Shown here piece by piece: positions 35,418-47,280 of a stretch of DNA of 64,000 bases. The DNA comes from Dipteris shenzhenensis (taxonomy: Eukaryota > Polypodiophyta > Polypodiopsida > Gleicheniales). The stretch lies in NCBI GenBank assembly GCA_047967505.1, contig CM106539.1; one strand, 5' to 3'. The notes under the pieces are model-generated. The model ran no database searches, was not told the origin of the DNA, and saw only the letters and a list, made by a program, of their open reading frames with translations. A program made the position numbers and the translations under genes. Positions within the stretch are counted from its first letter, which is position 1. Every line of letters begins with the position of its first letter.

Positions 35418-36176
35418 CTTCCAGCCCTTGGGAATCAAGTAGCCATCGAAGCTCAGATCCTCCATGACATCTCTGAATCCCCCCTGGGCCGCAGGCCTCA
35501 AACGCAACGTCTCCTGGAAGTCGCAGTAGCCCCCCGGAGAATTGAACAAACTCTTCCAGGAGCTGCGCTTCCAGCGCCTTATCCACCAGCTGCCCTACAA
35601 AGACTCTCAATGCGACGGTGAAGGTATGCATACTCGCCAGAGGAAACACCTTCATATGACCCTTACCCTCCCGCTGCTCTTCAAAGTGCTTCTGCGTCAT
35701 CTCGTCGATCTTGTCCACAACGCCCCGAATCGCTTCTGGATACAGACAACTCCCCATGAGCTGCCTCAATCGTTTGTGCTCAGCCCCGTGCTTTGCCATT
35801 GGGCTGGACTCGCCTAGGATTTTGATCATGGCGGAAGGCCAAGCATTCCTGAGAAGGAGCTTGTGTTCATTGGAGAAGATGAACTTGTTTCCGGAACCCC
35901 AACGAGCGCGATGGTGGGGTGAGTAAACAACGACGTTTTGAACACAGGTCCATGTTCTGCCAATCTTTGGTCGATGAAACGCGTAGGTTGGCTGGATGTA
36001 CGCGCTCGAAGGAACTCCAGAGTCTCGCCGATGAAGGGAAGCCCTAAGCGCCCGGGGGGAAGCTTGCGATTGCGCTTCTCTAGTCTGCCGTTATAAAGGT
36101 GTACAGAAATCAACAAGGCTGCGCCGAAAGCCGATGCAACAGCTATAGCAATGACAATCAGGAGATACTGCTCCAT
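35418..36176 (-). pseudogene. Cytochrome P450 pseudogene, CYP716/CYP725-like (CYP85 clan)
   Basis: From the ATG at 36,176 the frame has an N-terminal membrane anchor (codons 4-28), the hinge LPPGRLGLPFIGETLEFLRA and VFKTSLFTHPTIALVG, usual for CYP716/725-type enzymes of triterpenoid or taxane-like oxidation. Near 35,905 one base is lost (or two gained); the next frame continues as NKFIFSNEHKLLLRNAWPS and MIKILGESSPMAKHG... to FSGGLLR. There it jumps directly to the K-helix ETLR and GGFRDVMEDLSFDGYLIPKG, in a third frame, ending at a GT donor at 35,417. The I-helix region and the heme-binding end are missing. It is dead. Confidence 0.88.
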
Positions 36177-38981
36177 CTCTTAGTTTTGCCCTCTTCTAAG
36201 TCCAAAGCTGACCTTCAACATTATCAGCAACAGAGGCAAGAATTTGTTAATTGACAGCTTTCACCAATCTACTCTGGCTAGCGCACCGCTTTTCGACATG
36301 TCTTTCTTCTAATTTAGAATATGCAGTGCTTCTCTTCTCTGAAATTCAAGGCGTACACGTCTGTTACACAGTTAAACTCAAACATCATCGGCACTGTTTG
36401 GATTTTGCTAGGACCGAGTTTGGACCACTGCATCATTCTACTACATGATGCATCATCTTTTTATTTTTCTTACGGAAAAGAAGATGAAACTGTATTAGAA
36501 ATAAAAAAGAGACAGATTTAAAAGCTGGGGTTACATAGAATCTTTGGGAGCTCGCACGGAGTCGCACCACGGGTAATAAACCCCCAATCTTCTGACTAAA
36601 AAACTGCAATGAATCAAGGATATTGATCTGAAGTACCCGAAAAAAGTTCTGAGGCGGTCGACAGAAGCGCAAAACTATGGCATTCCTAGCACTCCATAGA
36701 TCACTCATTGATGCTGCATCATCACATTTTCACATTTTCAGTTTCCCACTCTTGAGTAACCATGCACTTCGATTGTTATAATTTCTCTTCCGCCCTCACC
36801 TCAACCATTTATCAACGTAAACACAATCGGGAAGTGCAAAGTGGGGAATCAAAGGCTTACCCCACCACACAAATGCTGATCATGATCCATCCGCTTGTCA
36901 TTGTTCACCTAAATTAGATCACAGCACCTCAGCTGGCGTCGATGGATCTTCTGTGTAAAGTGTGTTGAACTCCTGAGCAGCGAAAAGATGCTCCGGCCTG
37001 AATTTTTGTGCAGGCCATTCGTAGTGGAGTCTTTGGCCTGTCACTAAAGCGTCGACCTGAGGCGGCTTGCGTCCAAAGTCGAATGCATCGAGCAAGCATA
37101 GGAAGTATTAGGAACCGTGTTGTCATCGATTTCCTGTAAGCGATATAAATTAAATTTCTAGCTTGTGTTGCTATATTGCTTGCGGAAAAGACAAACATGA
37201 AGGATTTACAGCAAAGTTTAACTATTCTACCGTAAACAGCGTTGATGTACGCAGGAACTTCTTACCAATCTCTATATAGGAATTCGGTAGGAACTAGGAA
37301 ATTTGAGTATATTTCTTAAATAGAAACATGGATTTTCTCCTAATGTAGGAAATTCTTTTTGGCCTGCCCTATGTGTGGGAAGGGTATAGTGATGGCTCTC
37401 CAACTTTTGAAAGGTAAAATAATTTTCTTTTGATCTAAGGACTACATGCTAGGTGGAAATAGTTGATTGGCCATTGAGAGTGCCACATGTGCAGAGGATG
37501 CCCTCTTTAAATGCCTGGGCAGCTCTTGCATTTGACTTACTTGTTTTTTGGGAGGCCTCTTTAATGATATAAATCATTCATCTTGTTTCTATATAGACAC
37601 CCAATGCTATCTAGGAAATTTGACTTGGAATAAGTGGATTCTATGTTTTCTATCTACGAAATGACTTCTTTTCTTCATAGGAAATAATATTTCCTATATA
37701 GACCACTCAATGCTATCTAGGAAAGCTGACATGAATTTTAAGTTTAATATAGAGGCAATATGCTCTCTTCTAGGAAACATGGCTTTCTACATGGAGAATC
37801 AAGTGGATTCTAAGTTTCCTATATTGGAATTAGCAAGAATGTATCTTTTGTATATGGTGATTACAATTACCCACATAGGAAGAGTTTTTTGTGTAAGCAA
37901 GAATGCAGTATATTCCATAATTTAAAAAATATTTTAATATAAAAATTAGTTGTGTTACACGTATAGCAGCAGACAACTCAGTCAGTCATCTCGCACTATT
38001 AGTTGCCAGTCATGACTTGATTTTTTGAGCCCTGTTTGAAAATCTTACTAACTATGACTATGGACTTCACCTAAGTGGGTGTGAGTGCATGTGGAGTGAT
38101 ATAAAAGGTGCAACAGTGAAAATTGGAAGTATTACGATGTGACTTTGGCCACGTGCTTATGATTGAGTGACTCCGTGAGCTGAGTGCAGGCAGACATGTG
38201 GACCCTAATCACCTAGTTTGATTGGACTGAACCTTTGTTGAGTAGAGGAATTTCCAATGATTGGCAAGGACTCTATTTCACCTAAGGATGAAGTGGACTT
38301 GATCACACCCTATTTTCACCTATGGTGTCAACTCCCTATTCTCAACTAGACCGACTTTAAGACTTAGAGTAACTTGGCATCTCTCCAGGATGCGTACTTG
38401 CTCCCCGGGATGTGAAACCCCCTTTATCACATGCATTTATACAAAGGGATTTTAAGTACCCCTTATACCCCCTCTGTTACATGTGTATTTTTTGTAACTC
38501 CATAAGAAAATAAAACCCCTTCTGCTGAACTCACGTGCTATCTTACATATTGTGTGGTGAACTGCCCGGGACCAACTATAAAGAGCATGGAGAGTTGCAT
38601 CCTTGAAGCATGCACTCAGCATGCATAAATGGATCTGTGAGTTTGTTGGTATCAAATTGCTTCAATCGAGCACCTACCTCAACTGACAGTAGGATTGCTT
38701 GAAGCTAAGCAAAACTTGAGGAATGCATCAAGTTCATGTGGTTCTCGTGGGAGGGTTGTTGCTTTCCTCCAATGTCCATGGCACAAAAACAATGGGATTG
38801 TGGATCCATGAGGAGCTACCACTCGAGATATTAGAATCTTTGGGATCACCCTAGTCCATTTGGCCAACATAAAAAAAACATCAAAGGAGCTCTGGAGGAA
38901 AAACACAACAACAATCACTTCGAAGCAACAAAACAGGTGGCTGTATAATTGACTGAGCCTCGACAGGACCATTTTTATCAG

Positions 38982-38984
<3 letters not shown>
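36177..38984. other. No recognisable gene
   Basis: Short frames without motifs. At 37,590-37,830 the phrase CAATGCTATCTAGGAAA with surrounding sequence occurs twice, about 120 bp apart, a diverged local duplication. No other structure seen. Confidence 0.5.
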
Positions 38985-39031
<47 letters not shown>

Positions 39032-39133
39032 AATCACACCTCAAAGCACCTTGCAACATTCCAGAGAGAGCAACAGACAAAGTAAAACATAGGGAGGGGC
39101 AGGAGAGGGAGAGAGAGAGAGAGAGAGAGAGAA
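38985..39133. repeat. (GA)n microsatellites
   Basis: Pure GA runs lie at about 38,985-39,030 and 39,105-39,131. The Ser-Leu repeats of the minus-strand frame 38,679-39,197 come from them. Confidence 0.95.
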
Positions 39134-39761
39134 ACACTAGAATCCAAGGTATGGAGGTTGATTGCAAGATAGCGCTCGAGTAGCGCTCTATTTTCATTCT
39201 TGCTACAATTGTATCAAAGCCGCATTTCTTGGTTGTGTATCTTTAGGAAAAACCGTGATATAGTTTTTGGCTGGCTAATATTGACCAAAAATAGTGGAGG
39301 ATTTTAACTTTGGAGAGTAGTGGACTAGAGCCCCCACCGTGCAGCTGCTTCAAATGTTTTTTGTTGCCTACATTGGACCCATTACTAGAGTCTCTCTCAC
39401 CATTCTCATTGTGAGAACATGAAAATATTTGAACAAGCTAGAGGGGAAGGGGCTCTCATATTACAATTTACTTCAAGGGTAAATCACCCTTAACTTCAAC
39501 CCTCTAATTTCTTGTGCCTCTAGTTTAGTACGCTTCAAGAAATTCCTTTAACCTAAGCTCACATTGAAAGATTTTTGATAGCGACCTACAAAGAGATCAA
39601 ATATACGTAGAAGTGACTATACAAAGGTATCAAAAGGCATCCAAGATACCAACAAATAGAAAGTGTGAAGGCCCGAGATGAGAGAATTTTGCACAAAATC
39701 TCCTATGAAGAGACCTCTATAGCTAGCAACATATAAAGAGAGCATATAAGAAATAGATAAG

Positions 39762-39984
39762 TGTTGAGGATTCATCTCAACATCATGTTCAATAAGTGCA
39801 TAGCACTAACCCAAAAGAGTACTAAAAAGGAAAGGGTTAGAAACCCTAACCCTAAAGGTATTTGAATAAAGTTCATTATTTTCAACCAAATTGAGTGTAC
39901 ACTCAGTCATTTGTGGTATGCTCTCTAGCTATGCCCTCTCTTCTCACCTCCACTCTTCTCCTCTCCTCTGTCCATATTTGTTCA
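39762..39984 (+). repeat. Orphan copia-like 5' LTR
   Basis: TGTTGAGGATTC...TATTTGTTCA, 223 bp, is immediately followed by a primer-binding site. No coding sequence or 3' LTR with this sequence follows in the window, so only the 5' end of the element is left. Confidence 0.65.
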
Positions 39985-39996
39985 TGGTATTAGAGC
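39985..39996 (+). promoter_or_regulatory. Primer-binding site of the orphan copia-like element
   Basis: TGGTATTAGAGC differs from the standard TGGTATCAGAGC by one C-to-T change and directly follows the LTR end. Confidence 0.75.
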
Positions 39997-40959
39997 ACAT
40001 GGTTTTGCCTTCCCCTGAGGCTCCATCCTTCTTGTGAGAGCAAGAGAGAGATCGAGAGGTGCTCTTGAGTGTTCTCTGATTGGGAGTCTACTTTCGTTGA
40101 GTGAGAATTTTCATTCATTGAAAGAGAATTTTGTCCATGTGAGATTGAGAGATTTTTGGTAATCTTCTTTCCTTCGATTCACTGTTCTTTTAGGGATCTA
40201 TTGTTATAGATTTCTTTTTTCCAGAGAGCTACCCTTTTGTGAGAGTTCTTCTTGAGGTTTGAGTCTTCATAATCTGAGAGAGAGATTGAGTGTTTCTCCC
40301 ATCTATCATTGAAGTCACAACTCAAAGCTTCATCAGCATCTAAGGCACTATCTTTAGCAGGCCTACAACAGCTTCAACGACATACTATAGTGTAGATAGA
40401 CTCACTAAAGCTCCAACACAGCCACTCTATTTATAGAAAGCTTCACCAGAAGCTAAGCCCAAACACATCTCCAGCCATTACTTCTACAAGCCATAGCCTT
40501 AGTGCCTTCTACTAGCACTTGCAGCTCTCCAAGCCTATTTTCACACAGTCGGGAAAGCGACAACTACAAGGCGATTCTACAACATCTACTTGCAACCCAA
40601 CTCACTAGGTAGTTGCAAACGACTTGCCACAATTGCTAGCCGCATGTGCTGGCTAGCCGACTAGGATGAACTGCAAAGGCGAATCACCAAGCAAGACACA
40701 ACTACAAAGCAATGAGTGGACCTCCAACAACTCATGGCCTACATGCAATGCATCAACACCTCTGCACACCTTGTCTTAGCGCGATACAAGAGACAACTAA
40801 TGATGGCTAACCATAGTGACTACCCATGCCAACATAGAGCTCATGGCTCCTAGCAACTAAGCCACACAACACTCCAACCTCCCAGTGCCTAATGGTAGCC
40901 CTTATGAGCTGAGACTCCAAATGACAAATGGCTCTAGAGTACTGCATGCACAGCTGTAA
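39997..40959 (+). other. Remnant leader of the orphan copia-like element
   Basis: Sequence without long open frames, rich in CAACT/CTACAA/CCAGC. By position it is the untranslated leader after the primer-binding site. It ends where the dispersed repeat copy starts. Confidence 0.45.
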
Positions 40960-41400
40960 ACACTGTCTTCAAAAAATTTGGACTTGTCTAAAGTCCCATT
41001 TCAAAACTAGACTAAAGAAAAGTCCAAAAATCCCAAATACACTCCTAATGCAATTTTTAAAGCTAACTTTAAAAACCAAAGTTTAATGAAAATACCAACT
41101 ACTTGATGAGATTACCAAAATACTTACTATTATGAATTTTATGCTAGGATGAATAGTTTGCTAATGCAATTTTTAAGCTTGATTAACTATATATTTCAAT
41201 GGTTTTTTAAGATTACTCAAATTATGTTACAAGGTCAAAAACTTTCCATGAACATTCTACTTTCTATAATTTCTTAAGAACATTAATAGATTGACCAATT
41301 CTCTTGCAAAGGTGGTGTACATATACACTGTCTTGGTGTAGAAATACACCCCTAACTAAAAAGTCAAATTAATAAACAATGGATGTAACATCATAGAGCC
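40960..41400 (+). repeat. Dispersed repeat, copy 2 (plus orientation)
   Basis: It matches 34,000-34,415 in inverted orientation: AAGTCC.ATTTCAAAACT.GAC, AACCAAAGTTTA, TGACCAATTCTCTTG and GTCTTGGTGTAGAAATACACCC. Here the repeat continues past the point where copy 1 is cut by the LTR, showing the LTR came later in copy 1. Confidence 0.78.
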
Positions 41401-42149
41401 ATAAGAGCCACATGGGATGAGAATTTTCCACTAAAAAACTGAGAATTTGCCACTCAAAAACAAACTATATTAGAATTTCTAATATGATCAGCTCCACCAA
41501 GCTTGTTTGCAAAGAATACAAAATAAGATTATCAACTTTACTATTATAGGCCACACAGGCTGAGACCACAAAGGTCGAGATATAATGCCACACATTTAAT
41601 ACTTGGAAGTGAAAGGTTACTTGCTCATTACACATTTAATACTTCCTAATAATTGCATCATCACACATTCATATCATAAAATAATACACAATGCAAAATA
41701 ATGAAATGAAAATCATGAATAGATGACACTCATGTAATAAGTAACATTCAACATAATCAACAAAAACAACATCACGATTCAATACTTCATCATAGAAACA
41801 AAAATGGCCATCATAATTAACAAGGCCATGTACAATGGAGTGGTCTCTTGTGATGCTTCCTCTGGTGTTTAACATATAACTACATCATAAGACTCACAAT
41901 GGAGTGGTCTCTTGACTAGCATGTTCTTGAGTAACAAGCTCTTCAATGTGAGGACCTTGACTACCACGGTCCTGACTAATAGACTGCTCTAGAGTCTTAT
42001 CTTTCTTATCAGGATCCTCTTGCACCTCCTTACTGGTATTTGCTGGAGATGTAGGATATTCCACTTCCTTACGAGTATGCATTGGGGCTATAGGCTCTTC
42101 CACCTCTTTCCTACTACGATCCACTGGAGGTGCCGTCTCTTCCTCTCGT

Positions 42150-42540
42150 AAACAATCCTCTCGTAAACAATCTGCCATAGGAATTGCAGACCGTGCCAAG
42201 ATGTCGGAGTGCTCTTGAGGCTAGACTTCTTGGAGACTATGTATTATATAGCTAGCTCTCATAAACATTTTGCCATGGGAGTTGCAGACTGTGCTAAGAT
42301 GCCAGAGTGCTACTAAGGCTACACTCCTTGGAGACTATGCATTGTATGACTAACTCTTGTTCACATTCTACTAGGGGAATTGCAAACCGTGCCAAGATGC
42401 CGGAGTGAGATCTAGAGACTAGATTTCTTAGATACTATGCATTATATGATTAACTCTTGTAAACATTCTTCTAGGGGAATTGCAAACCGTGCCATTATGT
42501 AGGCATGCTCCCGAGGCTAGATTGCTTGGAGACTATGCCC
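42150..42540. repeat. Tandem repeat of about 98-100 bp, four copies
   Basis: The motif (A/G)TTGCA(G/A)AC(C/T)GTGC starts at 42,183, 42,281, 42,379 and 42,479, giving periods of 98, 98 and 100 bp. Each unit also has GGAGACTATGCATTATAT and CTCTTGTAAACATT-like parts. It lies downstream of the CACTA transposase remnant and could be its subterminal region. Confidence 0.9.
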
Positions 42541-42867
42541 ATGCATGATGCATGGGCAAAAACATGGAAATATGGCTTCTTGACCATGCAAATAGTGCCC
42601 AAAGGTCATCAAACTTTGCAAGGGCCTCAAAGTAGAGGATTTTAAGGCCTATGCAAAGTATCATGGCCATCATGTCCCATTTGAATGCTTTAAAGACCAC
42701 CGAGGCCTTTTTTTGTATGCCTGTGTGTGATCCACCGGCAAAAACATTGAAATATGTCTCCTTGACCATGCAAATACACAACAACACAAAGCAACTATAG
42801 ATGCGCTTCATAGATGAGCAAAATAGCGGGCACATCTGTAGGCACTGTTCAAATAGAGAAATTATGG

Positions 42868-42972
42868 GTGCGTCTAATAGCACGTCTATTGGCATGTCTA
42901 TTAGTGCATCTTTTAGCACATCTAATAGCACGTCTATTAGCACGTTTATTAGCGCGTTTAACAATGCGTCTA
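42868..42972. repeat. 12-bp tandem array (TATTAGCACGTC)
   Basis: About nine units of the form TA(A/T)TAGCACGTC follow each other without spacers. The minus-strand frame across it reads as a four-residue repeat (VLID/ALIN type) and is an artefact. Short reiterated motifs like this occur in CACTA subterminal regions. Confidence 0.88.
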
Positions 42973-43127
42973 CACTGCGCAAAACAAAGAATACAGAAAG
43001 TGAGATTTTGGGGCAGACTTATAAATGTACATCACTGCTTTCTAAACATTGCCCATGATTACCAAAGCACGTAATATTAACAAAAATATCAATGCTTTTT
43101 TGCAAACCCATGCAACATATACAAAAA

Positions 43128-44880
43128 TTAAGTGAGGTGAGGAGAATGAGACAATATGTAAAATAGTTTTGCCAATATCAATGATGGGCTACGGTCAACA
43201 ATGTCATCCTCAATGAGATCAACCCTTGCCAAACTATCTACTTCAAAATCCAAACCAGTGTTGAGATATACAAATACATTCAACCCACTACTACTTGTGC
43301 TACTCATGTGCTCATCGAAATCAGTATCACCAATGGTAGGCTCGTCCTCACGGGCAATGGCCTCAATATCTGTATCTTCTATCTCATGATCATCCTCCTC
43401 TCTCGTATCATAGTCATCATCACCTCCATGGCCATGATCATCCTCCATATGCTCCATATTAGTAAATGTACTATACATCACTTTGGAACATGGCGTAATA
43501 GGTATGACATGCCACCATCTATTATTATCCACCATTGGTTGATAGACAACCTAATTCAAACACAAATACAATCATGTTATTTTCCTTGCATCGAAGGTAT
43601 CAAATATTTAAAAGTGAGTATTTTTATATGTATGTATAATACCTGTTCACATTGTTGAGGTAGTGTTAGTGTGTCCTTCTTACTTTGCCAAAACTTTGTC
43701 AAGTCAATAGTTACAAAGCCACTTGCATGGCATTTGATTGTTGCATTAGGGCCTCTTTCCACCACGTCCTTAAACCACTTTACATCCAAAATATACACAA
43801 AGAAGCGTCAAAAATCAAGCTTAATAATATCTTGGATTATGCCACAATAATCATCCATGGCTCCATTAGCTCCCTCAAAGCTAGCAATGATGCCACAATC
43901 TTGTGTATTTCTCTTATCATCAATCTGTTGTGTTCAAAAATGCTTGCCCTCACACCATATAGCATTGAACATAGTACACTACACCAAGATAAAATCAATT
44001 AAATAAGCAATCTAAATTATTGAAAGCTCCTAACTTATGCATAACATTCTATATATTGACCTTGCTCATGCATCCCCTAGCAGACTCCCATTCTTCCATT
44101 GTGATATGCATTCCCTCGTCTCTCTCTGCTCTCTCCATTTCGTCAAGTAGCCAATCCACATGAATATCCTTTGGAAGTGCTCTTAGATACTGAGGGTATG
44201 GCACACGAGATCTGTGGTGTGTATGAAAGAGGGCCTTTTCTTCTTGTCTTATTCCCTTTGCATCCTCATATCTTGTCACCCATGTTTTCATCACATCACT
44301 ATTAAGCATGCAATAGAGGTTGATATTATTAAGCAACTCCTTGTCTATTACTTTGCTATGTCCTTTCCCTTGAGGCACAATAGAGGTCATCCTTAGGTCT
44401 TCATCATCTCCCCATAGTATGGGAGAGAGCTATCCACATCAACAAGAAACTTAGAAATATATAAAAATGATTCTTGTATCAACCAACCCTTGGCCATGCT
44501 ACCTTTGAGTCTTGCATTTTTCTCACGAAACCCTTCAAGGTCTTCATGAAGCGCATGAGGAAGAACAACCATCGTGCATGGACAATACCGCATATAGCAA
44601 TCTCTTCCACCAAATGCACTATGAGATGTAGTTGGCTTGTGAGAATAGAATGTAGAATTGTATCTGCCACTAAACAAACCACCTCCACTGACATAACTCG
44701 AGCATTCTCAAGCATGGTGGGATTTATTTCCTTTGAGCTCACATACCTAGAAAGCACCTTGCATCCTGTAAAGTACCTCACATGCTCGCCCATCTTGTAA
44801 ATACAATATTCACATTTTGTATCATGTAAAGTACCTCACAAGCTCGCCCATCTTGTAAATACAATCCTTCACGTCCTTCG
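43128..44880 (-). pseudogene. CACTA (En/Spm) transposase, C-terminal half
   Basis: On the minus strand 44,880-44,480 has MGEHVRYFTGCKVLSRYVSS and LHLIVHLVEEIAICGIVHARW. After a frameshift, ARLKGSMAKGWLIQESFLYI (44,677-44,393) follows; this is DUF4218 (usual VHLVEE..., GSIAEGY..EE). 44,390-44,049 has NINLYCMLNSDVMKTWVTRY, the post-DUF4218 segment. 43,798-43,577 has MYILDVKWFKDVVERG, the DUF4216 domain, continuing to WWHVIPITP and an acidic tail. The N-terminal Tnp domain is missing; a protease gene lies in its place upstream. Frames are split by a frameshift and probable introns. Confidence 0.85.
44768..44868. repeat. Tandem duplication within the CACTA transposase
   Basis: GTAAAGTACCTCACA.GCTCGCCCATCTTGTAAATACAAT occurs twice in a row, with a period of about 55 bp. 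It duplicates the coding segment KMGE(L/H)VRYFT and breaks the frame. Confidence 0.9.
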
Positions 44881-44955
44881 ATGCACTGCGTAAAGTAATA
44901 AGTCACAAATTGGTGTATAATCAACAAAAACTACAAACACAACATCATACATGCA

Positions 44956-45260
44956 TCACACCTCTTCTGATGCTTCTAGTGGAGACTGTGGCAACTCTTC
45001 TGATGCTTCCAATGGAGGCTGTGGTGCTCTAGATGTACACTCAGTCTCTACTTCTTCCGTAGTATGTAGTGCTTTCGGAGTAGACTCAGTATCCTCTTCC
45101 TTAAATGCAAGCGGAGGCTGTGGCAACTCTTCTGATGCTTCCAGTGGAGGCTGTGGTACTGTAGGTGTACATTGGGTCTCTAATTCTTCTGTAGTGTGTA
45201 GTGCTTTCATAGTAGACTCAGTCTCCTCTTCCTTAAATGCAAGCTCTGATATTGCTTTAG
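44956..45260 (-). repeat. 132-bp coding tandem repeat in the module C tail
   Basis: Two diverged copies of 44 codons (AFKEEETESTMKALHTTEE..., PQPPLEASEELPQ) plus a partial third. Acidic, Pro- and Thr-rich, probably disordered. Confidence 0.88.
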
Positions 45261-46300
45261 TTGCACATTCTATTCTAATGGCAGAAATTAGGTCTCGAAT
45301 GATTTCAGCCCTAAACAATTGTATATCCTCCTCTGAATATTTGAGGTCCAAAGAGTCTTCCGATGAGATCTGTGGCTTAAGTGAGAAAATTTCTTTGAAA
45401 ATCAACATGCAGTTGTAGGCAACTCTCCACCCACAACTGTGCCCATCTTCCTGCTCTACTACTAAATGCTTTTGGAAGTCTACTGAGTCTTTGTACTGTC
45501 CTATTTCTCTGATAGCAGATACCAACTTCTCAATTGACGTGCTCATCATGACATATTAAAAAAAATTAGTGTGCCTATTACATAATAAGGTACATAATAT
45601 AGAAGTAACAACAGATTGATAGAATACTTACGTTTGCACTGAGCCATGAAAGCCTGCAATCGAGTTAACAAACCAACAATAGTTGTCTTCAAGGTCCCAA
45701 ACCACCAGACTCCAATGTTCCCTACACGAATAATTAAGAACCATTATTATTTAACACAATGTTGCCAGTATAAGATGAAAATAAAGGTTGCCATGATACT
45801 TACATCTCATGATATGCCATAAATAGGACTCGCATGCCATGTAAATATAAAGGCTGTAACAATTTACTAACATCGGCTATTGTCTTTCTGCTATCGCTAA
45901 GTATAGGAGAAAGGAGGGAATCCAACATATACACACGGTCTTGTACGACTCTACCAAATCGTGAGATAACTATACTGCACCAACAAATAAATGAATATTA
46001 GCTTATTAGATTTAATCAAAATATTGAATTATCAAGCAGAGAAAAAGTTTGTATCAAACCTGAGAATGGCCATCATAACGTTGTTATTGACCTCATTTGA
46101 AGCTCTAGAGAGAATTGAAATCTCCTCTCCCCCAAATTCAAGATACTGAGGTCTATGTAGAATCATAACCCTAACATTAAAAGAGCTTCCCAATTCTTCC
46201 AATGAAGCCATGTTTGTAGAGTTGAGGTCTTCTATCCTCTTTGACTCTTTGATGGCATTCATTTTGCAATCAATGATTGCTCGAATGGTACATGTTATAA
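44956..46300 (-). CDS. Ulp1-like protease module C (intact in frame)
   Basis: Begins in the exon 46,524-46,060 (EFGGEEISILSRA, VNNNVMMAILRF), then 45,974-45,804 (171 nt), 45,721-45,632 (90 nt; MEHWSLVVWDLEDNYCWFVN) and 45,541-44,956. His codon 45,717-45,715, Gln codon 45,453-45,451 and Cys codon 45,435-45,433 (EQEDGHSCGWRVAYNC) are all present, with no stops inside. The usual catalytic Asp (YDS-type) is Asn in CWFVNSI, as in modules A (LFVNSI with one stop before it) and B (FFANSM). The tail has two copies of a 44-residue unit starting AFKEE(E/D)TEST. With A and B upstream dead, expression is uncertain. Confidence 0.72.
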
Positions 46301-46403
46301 ATGCATAGAGATGCAAATCCGTATATGTTGACAGTGTGGTGTCATTTTGTATCTCAAAAATTTGACCAAGTACCAAAAAGCAATTGTAGCCCACCCTCCA
46401 TCC

Positions 46404-47272
46404 ACAATTATAGATGTGGCTATTCTCTTGATGTGATACCTGACATGTTATATACTCTATTTGTTGTGCCAAGTCACATTGCCGCATTACTATGTCGATA
46501 GCACCTACTAACTTTCGATTTGATCTGCACATCAAAACATATAACAACAGTGAATATGTGCATTGCATATCAATCTACATGTCAAGAAGTGACAACAAGT
46601 GTAGTCTATACTTACTCTAACACATTGCCATGGATGGATGTCATTGAGTTGGCAAAGAAGCACTTCTTCGCAAGGATGTCCACGACTACCAGACTCCAAT
46701 GTGAGCTGCATTATCAATAAAGAATAATTACTGTGTTTGAGACAATTCTAGCAATGCAATAGAAAAAACAAGTAGGGTTTGATGCTTACTTCTCATAATA
46801 TGCTGTAAAAATAACTCATGCATCATTCATAGGAACGTGCTTCAACCACTTGCAAACATCCTCTATGGTTTCTTCTTTGTTGCTAAGCACTTCCGAAATA
46901 AGAGGATTGAGCATATATGAAACGCTTTGTATATTTTGCAAAAAATTTGCTATAACATTACTATATTTAAAAAAAAAGTATTAGCTTCTTGGGTTTAATC
47001 AAAATAAGCAAAGTATAAAGCCAAGGAAAAGGTTGCATCAAACCTGAGGATGGTTGTAATAACTTTGACATTAACCTCATTCTTAGGATTCAAGAGGATT
47101 GAAATCTCTTCTTCACCAAATTCAAAAAAATGAGGTTGTTGTCGAATTAACAACATAGCGGTGAATGAACTTCCAATCTGTTCCAATAGATTCATATTTT
47201 CATGACTCATCTTATTGAGAGAGTAGTCTACATCGTATTCTTCTTCACTTGCTATGTCCTCCACTCCTCCTT
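46404..47272 (-). pseudogene. Ulp1-like protease module B
   Basis: Exons 47,272-47,044, 46,960-46,790 (171 nt), 46,705-46,616 (90 nt) and the first part of 46,524-46,060. Features are EFGEEEISILLNP, SHWSLVVVDILAKKC with the catalytic His codon at 46,701-46,699, and HQENSHIYNCGWRVGYNC with Cys codon 46,406-46,404. A TGA at 46,818-46,816 sits at the same codon as the TGA in module A, where module C has CGA (Arg). The last exon runs without an intron into module C, so B and C were one polypeptide. Confidence 0.82.
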
Positions 47273-47280
47273 CTGCCATA

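Noticed and set aside
38679-39197. 172-codon minus-strand frame with apparent hydrophobic Ser-Leu stretches
   Set aside because: The Ser-Leu runs come from GA microsatellites; no other support.
39840-39860. CCCTAACCCTAAA resembling plant telomere repeat
   Set aside because: Only about two units; chance or an LTR motif, not an interstitial telomere array.
41894-42199. 101-codon minus-strand frame with acidic repeats
   Set aside because: It overlaps the 98-100 bp tandem array and has no homology signal; possibly an old CACTA tail but not supportable.
42533-42982. 149-codon minus-strand frame with a VLID-type repeat
   Set aside because: Its repetitive half is the 12-bp DNA array read in frame.
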